Assembly (NCBI RefSeq): GCF_027943255.1
Contig: NC_072893.1
Location: forward strand, 620,001-684,000
DNA from: Anastrepha obliqua
Taxonomy: Eukaryota; Arthropoda; Insecta; Diptera; Tephritidae
Length of the DNA stretch: 64,000 nt
Direction of reading: 5' to 3'
Below the pieces are notes generated by a model, which ran no database searches, had not been told where the DNA came from, and saw only the letters and a list, made by a program, of their open reading frames with translations. Below, piece by piece: positions 39,601 to 50,205 of the stretch. Every line of letters starts with the position of its first letter. The first letter of the stretch is position 1. The position numbers were made by a program, and so were the translations under genes.

Positions 39601-42600
39601 ATACACACATTAACGTCGATTTTGAAAACTCGATAAACCAAAAATCTAATCTGCACTAGATCGGCAGGTTCGGTAACTTTCCTTATTTTCCACTCACATC
39701 TTGTATATCCCGCTCCTTATATAGGTGTATATACATATGTATCTATGGTAGAAATATATACATACATACATACTAAACATGCATATGCACACATTTTAAA
39801 CGTTTGGAAATGAATCCAGATATTTTCATGTGCCACTCACTAAGCAGAAAAATTGGCAGTACTTGTGCATTTTCATATAATCATGTTTTAAAACACCAAG
39901 AGCAAACAATGCGGATAAAAACAAACCAATGAAAGTAAATGTGAAAATACACAACTTTATCTGGTTGCAGACAGGTTATTTATTTAACCACGCACCCCAG
40001 CAAACCAAACTTTCAATATTCCAGCAGTATTGGCTGCATGTAAGAGTGCATACATACAAGTAGAAGCGATTCGTTGTCTTCACGTGGATGCATGTTCCAA
40101 AACTTTGGTCACTTGGGTACTTCTTGAGCTTGATGTGCATGGTAAGCAACTGTATTTTTGTAACTATGTGTGGAGCAACAGTACAAACGGCATTGTCACG
40201 GACGACACTACACCACTATGTTTGCCTGCTGCAATATCGAGTGCTTATAGACACTTTAGTTGCATTGATGGCGTCCTCTGAACCGCTACTGATATTGTTG
40301 GCCATCGCATTGTTTGTTGCTTAAATCAGCAATAATCTAAATTTTGTGAACTTCTTGAGTTATTCAATAAAGTGGACTGATCGCAGACGTCTTTTGCATC
40401 CATGTTAGGTCAAAAGAAGATTTCTCGTCGAAGTTATTTCACTTTGCGGTTTTCTCATTTTGGCATATTTCACATTCGTTGTAAGTAAATATGTAGGTAT
40501 GATACCTTTGAAGATTTGTTGATAAGTATGTACGCGCGTTTCTTTAATTGAAACTTATAAAGTGAAATGAAATGTACCAAGTCCCCGGTGTCTGAAGGTC
40601 TTGACCTTCGAATAAGGTTAATGAACTTGTTGAGAGTTCAGTTCGCATGCCTAAGGAGCTGCAAAGAGCTTAATGCGTGTGAGCAAGTAATAATGCAAAG
40701 CTCCATACAATGCATAAGTATGTATGTACATACATATATTTATACACATATGTATACACACACATATATAAGTAGTGGTTAATGCATAGTGTGATGGCAT
40801 CAAAATGTGAAAGTTGTCTTACATATACGAAAGTTGTTACTGGAAAATATTACAAAACGGTAGCTGATAAGAGAGATATGATAAAGTTACATGAGGGGTG
40901 GTGTTCAGCGCACTAGACAGGGCTAGTTTACTGGGCGGCAGCCCTTGGCAAATGCTAAGCATGCAATTTCTACTTGGGTGCTACGGCATCAATCACCCTG
41001 CAGATATTTGCTAGAGCCTGAGTCACCTCCCTGATGAGTCAGGAGACATCTCTTCGACTACAGTGACGAGATCCAGGACAAAACACAACTGCAACCACTG
41101 GACCGGATCAGCGGGAGACTCTTACCACCTTCCTAAACTCCCGACCCCCATGAGATATGACTTTGGCTCAATTACGATCTGGATATTTATTTATTCATTT
41201 AATAATCTAAAAATGCGGTATTTCTTACAGATTATGGAAAACAGATTAATGCTAAATGATTCAATCAAAAATGAATTAGACTTCTAATTTACTTATTTCA
41301 CTGTATTGAATGAAATAAAATGTAACATTTCTTATAATTTGCAGAGAAAAAGTATTAGATAATACTTAGAATATAGTTTGACAATGCACTTAGTAACAAT
41401 TTGAAGTGGTACTTTGTCGAAGAAAAATATAGGCCAATATGATTTGAAAGCAAATTAAATTCTCTCAAAGTTCTACAAATCGGAGTATTAGAAGCATAAT
41501 TAATATATGGGCTGAAAAGTCCCAGGGCTAATAAAGAAAACTCGTTTTTGTTTTGTTCAAAATTAACTTTCTTCATCAAGAACATTACCATCATCCACAC
41601 CTTCCTGTTTTTGGTGAACAGTGAGCAAACGCGGCACCCACTTTGAACAGAGCTTTCTCATAGTCAAATGCTCATGCAATATTAAACATACTAACAACCT
41701 ATTCACATGCCCTCTGTCGTCTGCTCTCTGATGGTTGATTTGCAGTTATTGATTACCTTTATTTCCCTTTATTGTTGTTTTCATCAGTTGTCGATGTCAT
41801 CCTCGATGGACTCACGGTCTCTTCTAAACGGCTGTTGCCTTTAGAGTATCATGGCCAAGATAGTAGTAGATTAATTAATGATTGTTTTTAATTATGCTTT
41901 TTCACACAAAATTAATTTTTTTCCCGTAATACAAGAAATGTTTGAATACACAAATGTTTGAAATACACAAATATAGGATCGTTTAATACAGGTAAAAAGT
42001 GATATTTTTTACATTTAAGTTTACTACATCTATTCACATATATCATGTAAAAAGTTTAAACATAAACTATCCATTTATACATGTTTCAACTTTTTTCTAT
42101 GAATATACATACTAAAAAAAGGTATGCTCTCCGTATTTATACATATAACGTCGAATAACGTCGAAATTTCGACGTACGGGCGATCCTAGTACTTATAATA
42201 ACTCTCAACAAAGCCCCAACAAAGTCAGAAATAAAAGCGTCTGCAACGGAAAATGCTGCAAGCAGTCAAGCAGAGTTATTGTATGTACATAAGCATGTGT
42301 TTTGTCTTAACGCTACATGCACGATAACATTTGGAGACGAACATTTGAAACTCGACCAATATTCTCTCCTCCCCTTCCGAACCAAGTATTAAACAAATCC
42401 CAATGGGGCATGAGCTGCAATTCGTTTTCGCATGAAATTGTCACCGACAACGACTTTATAAAACTCACCCAAACATGTATCAATGTGCTGCACTCATTAT
42501 TATTATTGAAATCGGATAAAAACCACGTCCACTTTTTTATGTAAAGACAAAATTTTCGTCCGTCCCTCTAATGGTTCAAGATGCACTCTCATTTTCTATG

Positions 42601-45185
42601 AATTTGTTTGATTCCAAAAATTAACAGCTAGTCCAAATTAATTTTTACGCGCTCATGTGTGCGAGTTTATAAAGTTCGGTATATGTATGTATGTATATAC
42701 CTGTACTATACATGTGTACATCAATTATCGCAAATTCATATCGTTTTCATGTCTGTTAATTTTGCAGCAAACAAAAAGGCAAAACTTCTGAATGGCGGTA
42801 GTAGCGCAAGTGTGCAACAGCCTACTCCGATTGCAACTATTGGCTGTGTTGCTTCAAATGGTGAAATCAGCAATTATCAACCAGTGCAAATCGGCAACTA
42901 CAATAATAACAGTACTGCTTGTGGCGGATATCATATTTGCAGTGATCAACAGGAAGACAGAAGCCATGCCGTGCAACATCATCAATTGCATCATACAGAT
43001 ATTCAACAACAACAATTGCAACAAAGTTATCAACAAACTCAAATTTATGGATCCTCGGCCGAAGATCACTATGAGCTACAACAGATACAATACGGGTACG
43101 CGAGCAACGGTGCCCATTGTCCTCGTCCAGGCGGCCCAAATTTAGTTAATAAACAATTAGTACTGCCTTTCGTGCCACCCAGTTTTCCAAATAAGTCGCA
43201 AGATGGAGTGACTCACCTCATAAAACCATCTGAGTACCTAAAGAGTATAAGTGATAAGCGGTCGTGCCCATCGTCTGCAAGGTAAGTGAATTTTTTAGTG
43301 TTAACCAAAAATCCGTTCACATACAGAATATTTACGATTGCCACATTTCTAGTGGGTCGGTAAGTCCACAATGAAAGTACTGACTTAAGTCCCAGCATAC
43401 ATATGTACAAGTACGTAAATTCATAGCTATGTACATATGTACTTAGTAGCTAATGATTATATTTGTGTAGCGTTAACCTACAAATGTTTTTAATTGCATG
43501 CACTAACTTCCAAATATCTAGCGAATGCCATAAAGTAATTAGTGCATTCAATTTGTAGACGATATCCACTTTGCCTTGCTACTCGCGTGCCGCATGAGTG
43601 CGAGCATCGTATGCCACATACAGTGGTCCACTTCACCACAGCTATAGTTTTAAGTTTTGCGTGTTTATCCATAATTTATGCGAATTTCGCCAAAAAATTC
43701 AATCTCATGTTCAAATGAAGCTAACAGTTCCTTTCAGTTTAGTAGCAAAAACGATGATATTACGAACGCATCCAACTTGGCAAAGGTTAGTTAAAGATAT
43801 CCAAATGCACAGCTTGATGGAAAATTAAAAATATACAAAAAATAGCCAACAGTATTTTTTTTTCGTATATGTATAATATCCTATGATATTCAACAGAGTT
43901 ATTGTAAACGTAAATTAGCTCTGGATACGCTTTCATTGTGACTATTTTCGTGTTCTCAATCAGATCCACCGATAGCGAGGATTATATGCATATCCAAGTG
44001 GCTAATCAACATGCAGTCGGCTTCGAACCTCCAAAACCACCACCGCCACCTCCTCTGCCAATTCACGCCCTATTGCCGCACAATGACAAGCAAAACAGTG
44101 TAAAAACAATGAATTCACATGTATCCATAGTAAATCAGGATACTGCCACTCGTAAACAGCATCAGCCACTCTCCGCCATCTCCATTCAAGATCTTAACAG
44201 TGTGCAGGTAACTTCGATATCAGTAATAAAGCCGGTAACTAGTTAATGTATTTTATGGGACTATAATTTCAAAAACGTAGCTTCGTCGTACTGATACTCA
44301 GAAAATGCCAAAGCCGTATCAAATGCCAGCACGTAGTCTCAGCATGCAGTGTCTAACCACCTCATCTGAGGCTTATCTTAAGACGGACCTGATTGCAGAA
44401 TTAAAGATATCAAAGGACATTCCAGGCATTAAAAAAATGAAGGTGGAAAAACAATTGGCGGGTCAATTCGAAAGTGAACATTATTCGGAAATTTCCAAAC
44501 AGTTTACGGCGAACAATTATATGGATCAGGTAAGGACATTTAGTTTCTATATCTAATTATCACGGGTGCTTTATTCGCTATCAAAGCTTTATTTACAGAT
44601 TCCAGAAAAAGATCAAGCGGGAAACATCATCCCGGATTGGAAACGTCAAATGATGGCAAAAAAGGCTGCAGAACGTGCCAAGAAAGAATTCGAAGAACGA
44701 ATGGCAAAAGAAGCTGAAAATAGGCGGCTCTCACAGATCCCTCAGTGGAAACGAGATCTGCTTGCGCGGCGGGAGGAAACTGAAAATAAATTAAAGTACC
44801 TTCTAAATTTTAAGTATAAAACAATATAAACGAATTTTGTGGTTATTTGTATTTCAGATCTTCAATTTATACTCCTAAAGTGGAGGAGAATAATCGCATC
44901 GCTGAAACATGGCAACTAAAAAATAAAGCCTTTTCAATAGACAACATTAATTTTGTTCCCCTTTGCACCGATGCCCAACCACCAATTGTGGGTGTTTGTG
45001 ACAACAGCAACAAGGAAAACAAGGGACAAAATGAACAAAACACAATAGGCAACAACACAACTGAAGATGCCACTACACAAAACTTCTCCAATGATAACCA
45101 ATACATCAAAGGAGAAGATGCTGATAACATTATACCATGGCGAGCCCAGTTACGAAAAACAAATAGCAGACTAAGTTTAATTTAA
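15127..45185 (+). CDS. f: forked (espin-like actin-bundling ankyrin protein)
   Basis: Long isoform: 15127-15686, 26172-26408, 35330-35513, 36282-36464, 36578-37738, 38536-38914, 39046-39267, 42768-43281, 43964-44207, 44281-44529, 44599-44795 and 44858-45185. The sum is 4458 nt, or 1485 residues, with all phases matching. Ankyrin repeats run from about residue 240 to 440. Long Ser/Asn-rich linkers follow, with two polyproline runs, then a WH2-like segment, a charged helical actin-bundling module (from about residue 1312, [19 protein letters not shown]) and a basic C-terminus. This is the forked/espin architecture: parallel actin-bundle crosslinking in fly bristles and hairs. A second isoform starts at 31972 and joins at 35330 (1303 residues). 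A poly(A) signal AATAAA is at 45262. The gene is large mainly because introns 1 and 2 (10.5 and 8.9 kb) are full of transposon debris. Confidence 0.9.
22880..24180 (-). mobile_element. Jockey-type 3' fragment, split by mariner
   Basis: The minus strand reads [20 protein letters not shown] (23060-23125), the conserved C-terminal region of the Jockey-like family also seen at 55630-55690. On the other side of the inserted element (24043-24180), the minus strand reads [17 protein letters not shown], similar to 41035-41080. So one minus-strand copy was cut in two by the element at 23195-24042. Confidence 0.65.
23195..24042 (+). mobile_element. Mariner-like element, decayed, inside Jockey fragment
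   Basis: The ends TACAGGCTGCGCCAGCTTTT and, inverted, TACAGGGTGCGCCATCTTTT form inverted repeats flanked by TA. The plus strand reads FTPKYAL, then [20 protein letters not shown], and later [36 protein letters not shown] and [16 protein letters not shown]. These are recognisable IS630-Tc1-mariner transposase parts with frameshifts, stops and a central gap. It is inactive. Confidence 0.75.
26172..26408 (+). CDS. f: forked exon 2, first ankyrin repeat
   Basis: Acceptor CATACTTACAG at 26161-26171; donor at 26409. The segment is linker, followed by [20 protein letters not shown], a clear ankyrin helix pair. It ends in phase 2 (TG), completed by C at 35330. Confidence 0.88.
26963..27228 (+). repeat. 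tRNA-derived SINE, copy with deleted promoter
   Basis: Same family as 810-1105, beginning GGCCGCCGTAGCCGAATGGG. About 38 bp between the A-box and the B-box, including the start of the B-box, are missing, so GGTGCGCG runs directly into AATCTCGG. The body is otherwise close to the first copy, with a few small gaps. Confidence 0.8.
29188..29258 (+). repeat. SINE 3' fragment
   Basis: About 70 bp matching the SINE 3' end: CACAAATAGGTGGAGGAGCT, then AAAGGTGT.ACGCCAATTATA. The 5' and tRNA parts are absent. Confidence 0.7.
31972..32222 (+). CDS. f: forked alternative first coding exon B
   Basis: 83 codons plus 2 nt. An in-frame stop lies about 55 bp upstream of this first ATG. The donor GTAAG|GTAAGA leaves phase 2 (AG), which joins C at 35330 and stays open into the second ankyrin repeat. 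The peptide is Ser/Asn/Glu-rich with a basic start ([11 protein letters not shown]). It gives a shorter isoform lacking exon A and the first ankyrin repeat. D. melanogaster forked is known to use several promoters, so this is expected in kind. Confidence 0.72.
34362..34899 (+). mobile_element. Non-autonomous Helitron
   Basis: Begins TCTATACTATAAAGGTGAAT and ends CTAG, inserted between A (34361) and T (34900): the Helitron signature of 5'-TC, CTRR-3', an A/T target and no duplication. Just before the end is a GC-rich hairpin-forming stretch, CGCGAGCGGGGCCGCG (34872-34887). At 538 bp it has no Rep/helicase frame. Confidence 0.78.
35330..36464 (+). CDS. f: forked ankyrin exons (35330-35513 and 36282-36464)
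   Basis: Two exons encode contiguous ankyrin repeats: [20 protein letters not shown], then [19 protein letters not shown], then across the intron [20 protein letters not shown] and [13 protein letters not shown]. The intron 35514-36281 has GTAAGTT/TTATGTAG borders and phase 0. It contains AT-rich simple sequence only. Confidence 0.93.
36578..37738 (+). CDS. f: forked low-complexity linker exon
   Basis: 1161 nt, phase 0 on both sides. It starts [15 protein letters not shown] (end of the ankyrin block), then a long Ser/Asn/Lys-rich, probably disordered region with NNN and SSS runs and an RS-like stretch ([17 protein letters not shown]) near the 3' end. A Tyr/acidic patch [10 protein letters not shown] is present. 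Donor CAACCAT|GTAAGC. Confidence 0.9.
38536..39267 (+). CDS. f: forked exons 38536-38914 and 39046-39267
   Basis: The first of these (phase 0 in, 1 out) continues the Asn/Ser-rich linker ([20 protein letters not shown]). The second starts with a polyproline run ([11 protein letters not shown]), a plausible profilin or SH3 ligand, followed by acidic [14 protein letters not shown]. Both splice pairs are GT/AG, and both exons hold the frame set by their neighbours. Confidence 0.9.
40900..41180 (+). mobile_element. Jockey-type 3' fragment
   Basis: Words shared with 24043-24180 (inverted) and 55380-55560: a GAGACATCTCTTCGAC stretch, ACGAGATCCAGGACAAAAC, and CGGGAGACTCTTACCACCTT. It matches the C-terminal coding end of the local Jockey family. 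Frames are broken. Confidence 0.55.
41500..41690 (-). mobile_element. Mariner transposase fragment
   Basis: The minus strand reads [20 protein letters not shown], the diagnostic mariner linker between the DNA-binding and catalytic domains. It then jumps to a C-terminal segment ([10 protein letters not shown]) and an end-like sequence GGGACTTTTCAGCCC, so the catalytic core is deleted. Confidence 0.68.
42768..43281 (+). CDS. f: forked exon, Gln/His-rich
   Basis: Phase 1 in, 2 out. It contains His/Gln-rich low complexity ([16 protein letters not shown]), then [20 protein letters not shown]. Acceptor TTAATTTTGCAG; donor GCAAG|GTAAGT. Confidence 0.9.
43964..44529 (+). CDS. f: forked exons with polyproline and WH2-like region
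   Basis: Exon 43964-44207 has [16 protein letters not shown]. Exon 44281-44529 has [20 protein letters not shown] then GIKKMK, which resembles an actin-monomer-binding WH2 helix and LKK-type tail; espin has a WH2 at the equivalent place. The intron between them is 73 bp, phase 0. Confidence 0.88.
44599..45185 (+). CDS. f: forked actin-bundling module and C-terminus
   Basis: Exon 44599-44795 encodes [20 protein letters not shown] followed by a highly charged helix, and [15 protein letters not shown]. This repeated P.WKR motif is the hallmark of the forked/espin C-terminal bundling module. Exon 44858-45185 encodes an acidic Asn-rich stretch and the basic end [18 protein letters not shown]. The join at 44796-44857 is a 62-bp phase-2 intron. 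Confidence 0.93.
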
Positions 45186-45261
45186 AAACATACATAAATG
45201 TTATCCTTGTTTTAATACCTTCGAAAATAATTTGTTCTACTTACTTACTACGTATACTTAT

Positions 45262-45267
45262 AATAAA
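45262..45267 (+). terminator. forked poly(A) signal
   Basis: Canonical AATAAA 77 bp after the forked stop codon. Confidence 0.6.
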
Positions 45268-45689
45268 CCAGCAACTGATACTCGGTATGTCTTACCTGAA
45301 AGGCGATAAGGGTGGAACTGTTACATCTTTTTTCACCAACTATTTTTTTCAATATGTGTTGTATGTACATCTATATATGTACATATATTCTTTGCCTTAG
45401 GGTATATTTCGCTATTCTATATTACTGTTGCATTGGGCAACTGAAATAATATACATGAGTATATGCATATGTGCATATGTACAATACAATACCATCATCT
45501 GCATGCAATGCATATGTATATGTTTAAACAACATATCATTTATACATACATAATTTTACGTATCTAAATATGTGCATATTATTTATTACCTTAATTATGA
45601 TTTATTATTTTATACTTGTTATGCCAGAATACAATTTGCAATAAATATAAATTTGAAAAACACCGACCTTTTTATATATAAGAATACTT

Positions 45690-46445
45690 ACCCAATAATT
45701 GAATCACTAATAACATCGAAAATAAACATTAAAGACCGAATGGTTCGTCTACTTGCAGGAGATTTCTGATTTATAAACAGCGCGTGTTGTTTTGGAACTA
45801 CGTTGTACGCGCTCAATAGAATTGATTCCAGATAATGAATGCATATTTTATTTGGAACGCCCAGTAATTTTCTAGTATAGGGATCCTTAAAGTCTCTTGC
45901 ATGATGCTTTACAAAATATAGATTGGAGTAAGCCTTGGGAATAACATCATTTATATGTTGCACATATGTATGTATGTAGCACCTGAGTCAATTCGAGCAT
46001 TCATCAACTGTAATACGGTTTTGAACTTTCGACAGATTCGTATGAAACATTTATTAATGTTAAGCGATAATATATTTCTGACACTCTGTTCATTTAGATT
46101 GTCTAAGTAATTTTGTAGTAACAAAAAATATCTGGCATGCACGTAATTCTACTATAAAGTTTGCAGTTATCGGCGTAAGACAGGTTGATAACTTTGGAGT
46201 AAGAGGAGGCAAATTTGATTTTGTTCAATTATTTCTTTAAATGAAGACACTTTTTCGAAAAGTCTTAAAAATGTAACTAATTTAGATCTTGGTAATTTCA
46301 GATTTAGAATCAGTATAAAGGAGCCCACCTTCCAATGGTCTACAAAAACTCCAGAGGAGAGGGAAAGATTGAGGATGTAATATAAAGGCTTAGCAAGTGA
46401 TGAACTACGTTTCTTAAAGGAAAGAAAAGAATTCTTCAAAGTCTA
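45690..46445 (-). mobile_element. Non-LTR retrotransposon RT remnant
   Basis: Minus-strand broken frames read, in order, AKPLYYILNLSLSSGVF..HWK (46370-46300), LFEKVSSFKEII (near 46240) and, further on, SNLYFVKHHARDFKDPYTRK (45940-45880). These are the fingers and thumb regions of a non-LTR reverse transcriptase. The catalytic YADD region between them is lost. It may be the family at 13128. Confidence 0.65.
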
Positions 46446-46702
46446 ACAAAATCAGATTTTAAAAATCCGCAATAAGATTTATTGTGCCAGGCAAGCTATT
46501 AGATGGAACTCATACCAGTTGGGATATTTCTTTTATTCGTTTGACTTCAGCTCATCCTCATATTTGTTGACCATCCTCATACAATTAATGTACTTCTCCT
46601 TTGAATAGATTAAAATATTCCCTTCTTTTATTTTTAAACATTTTCAGACTTTTTATAATTTATACCACAGTAGCTTATACGAACAGGGAGCAAAGATACA
46701 TT

Positions 46703-48126
46703 GGCCCCTATTATGAGCAACATTCGATCTTCGACTGTAGTCGAAAGTGCTGATCGAACGAATTTTCATTTGGTATTATGGTGCTCATTCGTTGAAGAAT
46801 AGGACTATTGTGAATTTCGATCGCTCGACGCATTTACAATAGATAATTTTTTCTCAGCTGATACAGCAAATCAAAATAAAAGAAAAACCGATTGTGTTGA
46901 AATTCTTTGCTAACATTATTTTTAAAAGTTAAAAAAAGTATTTTTTGTGAAAATGAGTACAACGGAGTTGTGGTTCGACGATTCATCGGACGATGAAAGA
47001 TTAGTGGAACTAGCTAGAAGTAGAAAACAGTTGAGGGACGCATCCAACCCGCTAGAAATGGCTTCCACTGAGTACGTTTAGAATTTTCAAAATGTGTTGA
47101 CGTACTTAATATTACAGAAATTTCCTTACAGATTTTTAAAGAACTTTAGATCATCTAAAGAGGCGTTTATGAACCTACTGTCCAGTACAGAAAACTAGTT
47201 GCAGCAGTGCACCCGAGCCAAATCCATTCCAAATATTTTAAAGCTAGCCACAGTTCTGCGATTTTATGCTCAGGGATCGTACCAATTGAGTATTGGTAAT
47301 GAAGGTATGCTAGGACTTGCTCAACCCACTGTGTCTGTTGTGCTATCGGAAATAATAGATGTCCTGGAAAATTATATTTGCCAAAGATGTATACAATTTA
47401 GTAGTATAGAGGCTGATCTGCAACAAAGAAAAGCACATTTTTATTGCAAATACAGCATAAGAAATGAAATTCTTAGAATATCATAGAAAAATCTAAAAAG
47501 TATTAAATAGAAACCTTTCCGCCACAGTTTCTGTTTTATTTTTGTTATAAATTTTCTTTATTCAATTATTCGTCATTCGAAAAAAAATATGTATTTCAGT
47601 TCCTCTACGTATTTCAGCCCATACCTGCCAAGGGAAAATAAAAATGTATTTCTATAAACATCACAAAAAAAAAAAACCATTATTAACCTTAATCCATTTT
47701 GCTGCCGTTCTAACTGGTGGTCCCAAGCAATTCAGCCCCGTTGTGAATTCCTCCCATTTTTTTGCTGCTTGAACTTTGGTGCAAATCCCTTTTGCGAAAT
47801 GTGGATTCTCTTCCATTAATGAAACTAGCCTTTCTAATTGCTGTTTGGTACTCACGACTTTCGGCCTGCATAAAATTAACAAAATTAGTATATATTTATT
47901 ATTTGGTTACTATAAAACCATAAATAATCGCAAACAACTTACATTTTAACTAGTTTACCCACAATATGCAACACAATCGAAAGCAAAATTGCATTCGACT
48001 CTAAATTCGGTATTCAACGAAAATTTCGACAGGGCTGCACCGCTCATAATACCAAATTGACATTCGATTTTCGATCTTCGACAACCAACGAATATCGAAG
48101 ATCGAATCTAACTCATAATAGGGGCC
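46703..48126 (+). mobile_element. PIF/Harbinger relic with both gene remnants
   Basis: Inverted ends GGCCCCTATTATGAG and CTCATAATAGGGGCC, continuing with ATTCGATCTTCG, flanked by ATT on both sides (46700-46702 and 48127-48129). On the plus strand, a Harbinger transposase N-terminus starts at 46952 (WFDDSSDDERL; then FLKNFRSSKEAFMNLL; then ILKLATVLRFYAQGSYQLS and LAQPTVSVVL) and ends before the catalytic core. On the minus strand, 47661-47882 encodes the second, Myb/SANT-like protein (LERLVSLMEENPHFAKG, AAKKWEEF, TAAKWIKV). This is a deleted, once two-gene element. Confidence 0.82.
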
Positions 48127-48219
48127 ATTGTATTTTAAACCTTCAAGAATCTTGGGTTAAAAAGCTTCATAACATTTAGATGTACGTACTTTATGTGTAA
48201 ATAACTGTATCTATTCGCA

Positions 48220-48455
48220 GTTGCCCAGATTCGAATCTCCGAGCATTAAACACATGAAAAAAAAAGGTTTTTCAATTTTCTCTGGCAAGCCTCCGTGCGT
48301 ATTTTTGCCATGAAAAGGCTTCTCATAAAAAATATCTGTCGTCGGAGTCGGCTTAAACTTGTAGATCCATCCATTCGCGGAAAACATCGAAATGCACGCC
48401 ACACGTAGGGCGAGGAGCTCGATCAAACAACCAGTAAAGAGTGTAAGGGGTTTTT
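48220..48455 (+). repeat. tRNA-derived SINE, diverged 5'-truncated copy
   Basis: Starts near the B-box (GATTCGAATCTC) and follows the SINE body with many substitutions: TTTTTGCCATGAAAAGGCTT, GTCGGAGTCGGCTTAAACTT, GAGGAGCTCGATCAAACAAC. The A-box half is missing. Confidence 0.72.
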
Positions 48456-48753
48456 TTGAAAATAAAGTCTATGTGAATAATGAAATTAAATGAAGCAAAG
48501 CGCATTCATTAAAGGTGGTAGCACTAGACCATCAACACTGTTCTGTACGTTTGATTGCCAAAGCAAAGTATTGAAAAACTAGAAAACAAATATTGAAATC
48601 GCCTTGTTTCATTCTGAGCTGACAGCCACATGGACACGGCGAAAAAAAAACCACTCAGCTGCTTTTCCAACACCACCCTTAATAGGTTCGCCTCGAAATT
48701 TCTAAATGAGGCAACTCGTATTTTCTGGCAACTTCTTAATTGTCGTCTGGCAT

Positions 48754-48976
48754 CAAGGCGAAGTGAATACCAGAGGTGGTGCCAATAAAATATAGTTACT
48801 TTATTTTTCGGGATTCTGACAAGTCTGACGTCAGCTCCCTTCGCAATACAAAACAAGCGAACAAACAAAAGTAGGAGAAATTACATGTAATTCCCCTTCC
48901 TTTTGTTTGTTTATTCATGGACTCTTACGACACAGCGAATTCGGAAGGGGCAATCTATTTCTCTATCATTATTGGT
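48754..48976. mobile_element. Single arm of the fold-back family
   Basis: Matches the left arm of the element at 5800: CAAGGCGAA, a GGTGGTGCC stretch, GCAATACAAAACAAGC.AAC, CCTTCCTTTTGTTTGTTTAT and GACACAGCGAATTCGGAAG. It has an internal deletion, and no matching inverted arm was found nearby. Confidence 0.65.
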
Positions 48977-48999
48977 TTGCATCAACGTGGATTTATTAT

Positions 49000-50160
49000 C
49001 ACGTATTATATAATTGGCTGCTAATAATAAACAGTTGGAGGAAATCCGTAAACGACGTTTACTGAGGTTGCAAAAAATGACGGCAGCCATACGCATACGA
49101 AACTCGATACCACAGAAAACGCAGGGTTGTATTTAAAAAAGTATGGTTATAATCTAGGATTATTTTCTCAGATTTCTGGAGAGAAATTGGGTATGGGTAA
49201 TCTCGCGTTTTAATTACGGATTGGGAGTTAAGCACGAAAAAGTAGATCATCTCCTTATATGTCTACGTATTATAACATAGGCACAGTACAAAGAAACGCT
49301 CAGTTACTGGAGCGATTCTTCTTGTTTCTTGTACCGCACAAAGAGCATTTCTTCTTAGTGTGATTGTGGAGACTCTGATCAACATTTACGAGTTCTACAA
49401 CAAAACGACCCACTTTGTACACATTTCTTGGTCGTGGCCAATATTTTACTGCATTTATTTTGTCTTCGCATGTCTTGACGTTTTCGGTTGTCACCTGTAA
49501 TGCCGCGGAGGCAATGCGCTGAATGACCTCTTCCAAGTTTTTCAAAAAGCCGCTAAATTTTGGCGGAATTTGGCTGCCTCAGAAAGTGGACGAAAAAGCA
49601 ACAAATTGACGGTAGGAGAAACTGTAAATGGTCGATCCCATGTGCTTACCATAGACGCAGGTCCGACGAATTCGATCATCCGATCTTTAATTTTCCATAA
49701 TCGCCATTTTTACCACCCGATTACTATACCCCTTACTTTTATTCTTCCATAATGTTAGCAAGGATTTGTAAAAATCAATAAATTCCAACAGAAATAGTTT
49801 GTCTGCTCCATATTTATCAAGTGTGACGAAATTTCGCCATACACAATATAGTCGGTCTGCGTATCGAAATTGTTTAATTTTATACAGACTTATAAGACCG
49901 TCTGTGCAGATCTACAACGGCGAAAGGCATGATGACACAAAGACAGTGTGCGTTTTTAGTTTAACCTATCTCTGAACTTTGTGCAAACTATTGTATTGTC
50001 TATTTTCATATATATTAGAATAATGTGGCAAGTATGTTAAGGATAAAACGATATCACAAAACATCCCTGAGTGTGTTGAATAAAATTCATCCAATGTTCA
50101 TTCGTTAATAAGACAGTGATTGAATAGGACGTACTTGAGTCGTAAAAGTGTAATTAATAT
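49000..50160. other. Non-coding spacer upstream of H3.3
   Basis: Minus-strand 49300-49545 is an 81-codon open frame containing NLEEVIQRIASAALQVTTEN and a Cys pair (CSLCGTRNKKN). It looks like transposase scrap joined from two sources but could not be assigned. The 3' part should include the H3.3 promoter. Confidence 0.4.
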
Positions 50161-50205
50161 CAAGTATAGCGAAATCAACAAAATATAGCAAAATAAATAG
50201 TATAG

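Larger units (their letters stand above)
39268..42767. other. forked intron (3.5 kb)
   Basis: AT-rich, with ATGTA/CATA simple repeats, a Jockey 3' piece (40900-41180) and a mariner piece (41500-41690). No further exon recognised. Confidence 0.6.

Noticed and set aside
49300..49545. piggyBac-like C-terminal Cys cluster on the minus strand
   Set aside because: Only one CxxC pair is visible and upstream sequence does not match; too little to assign.
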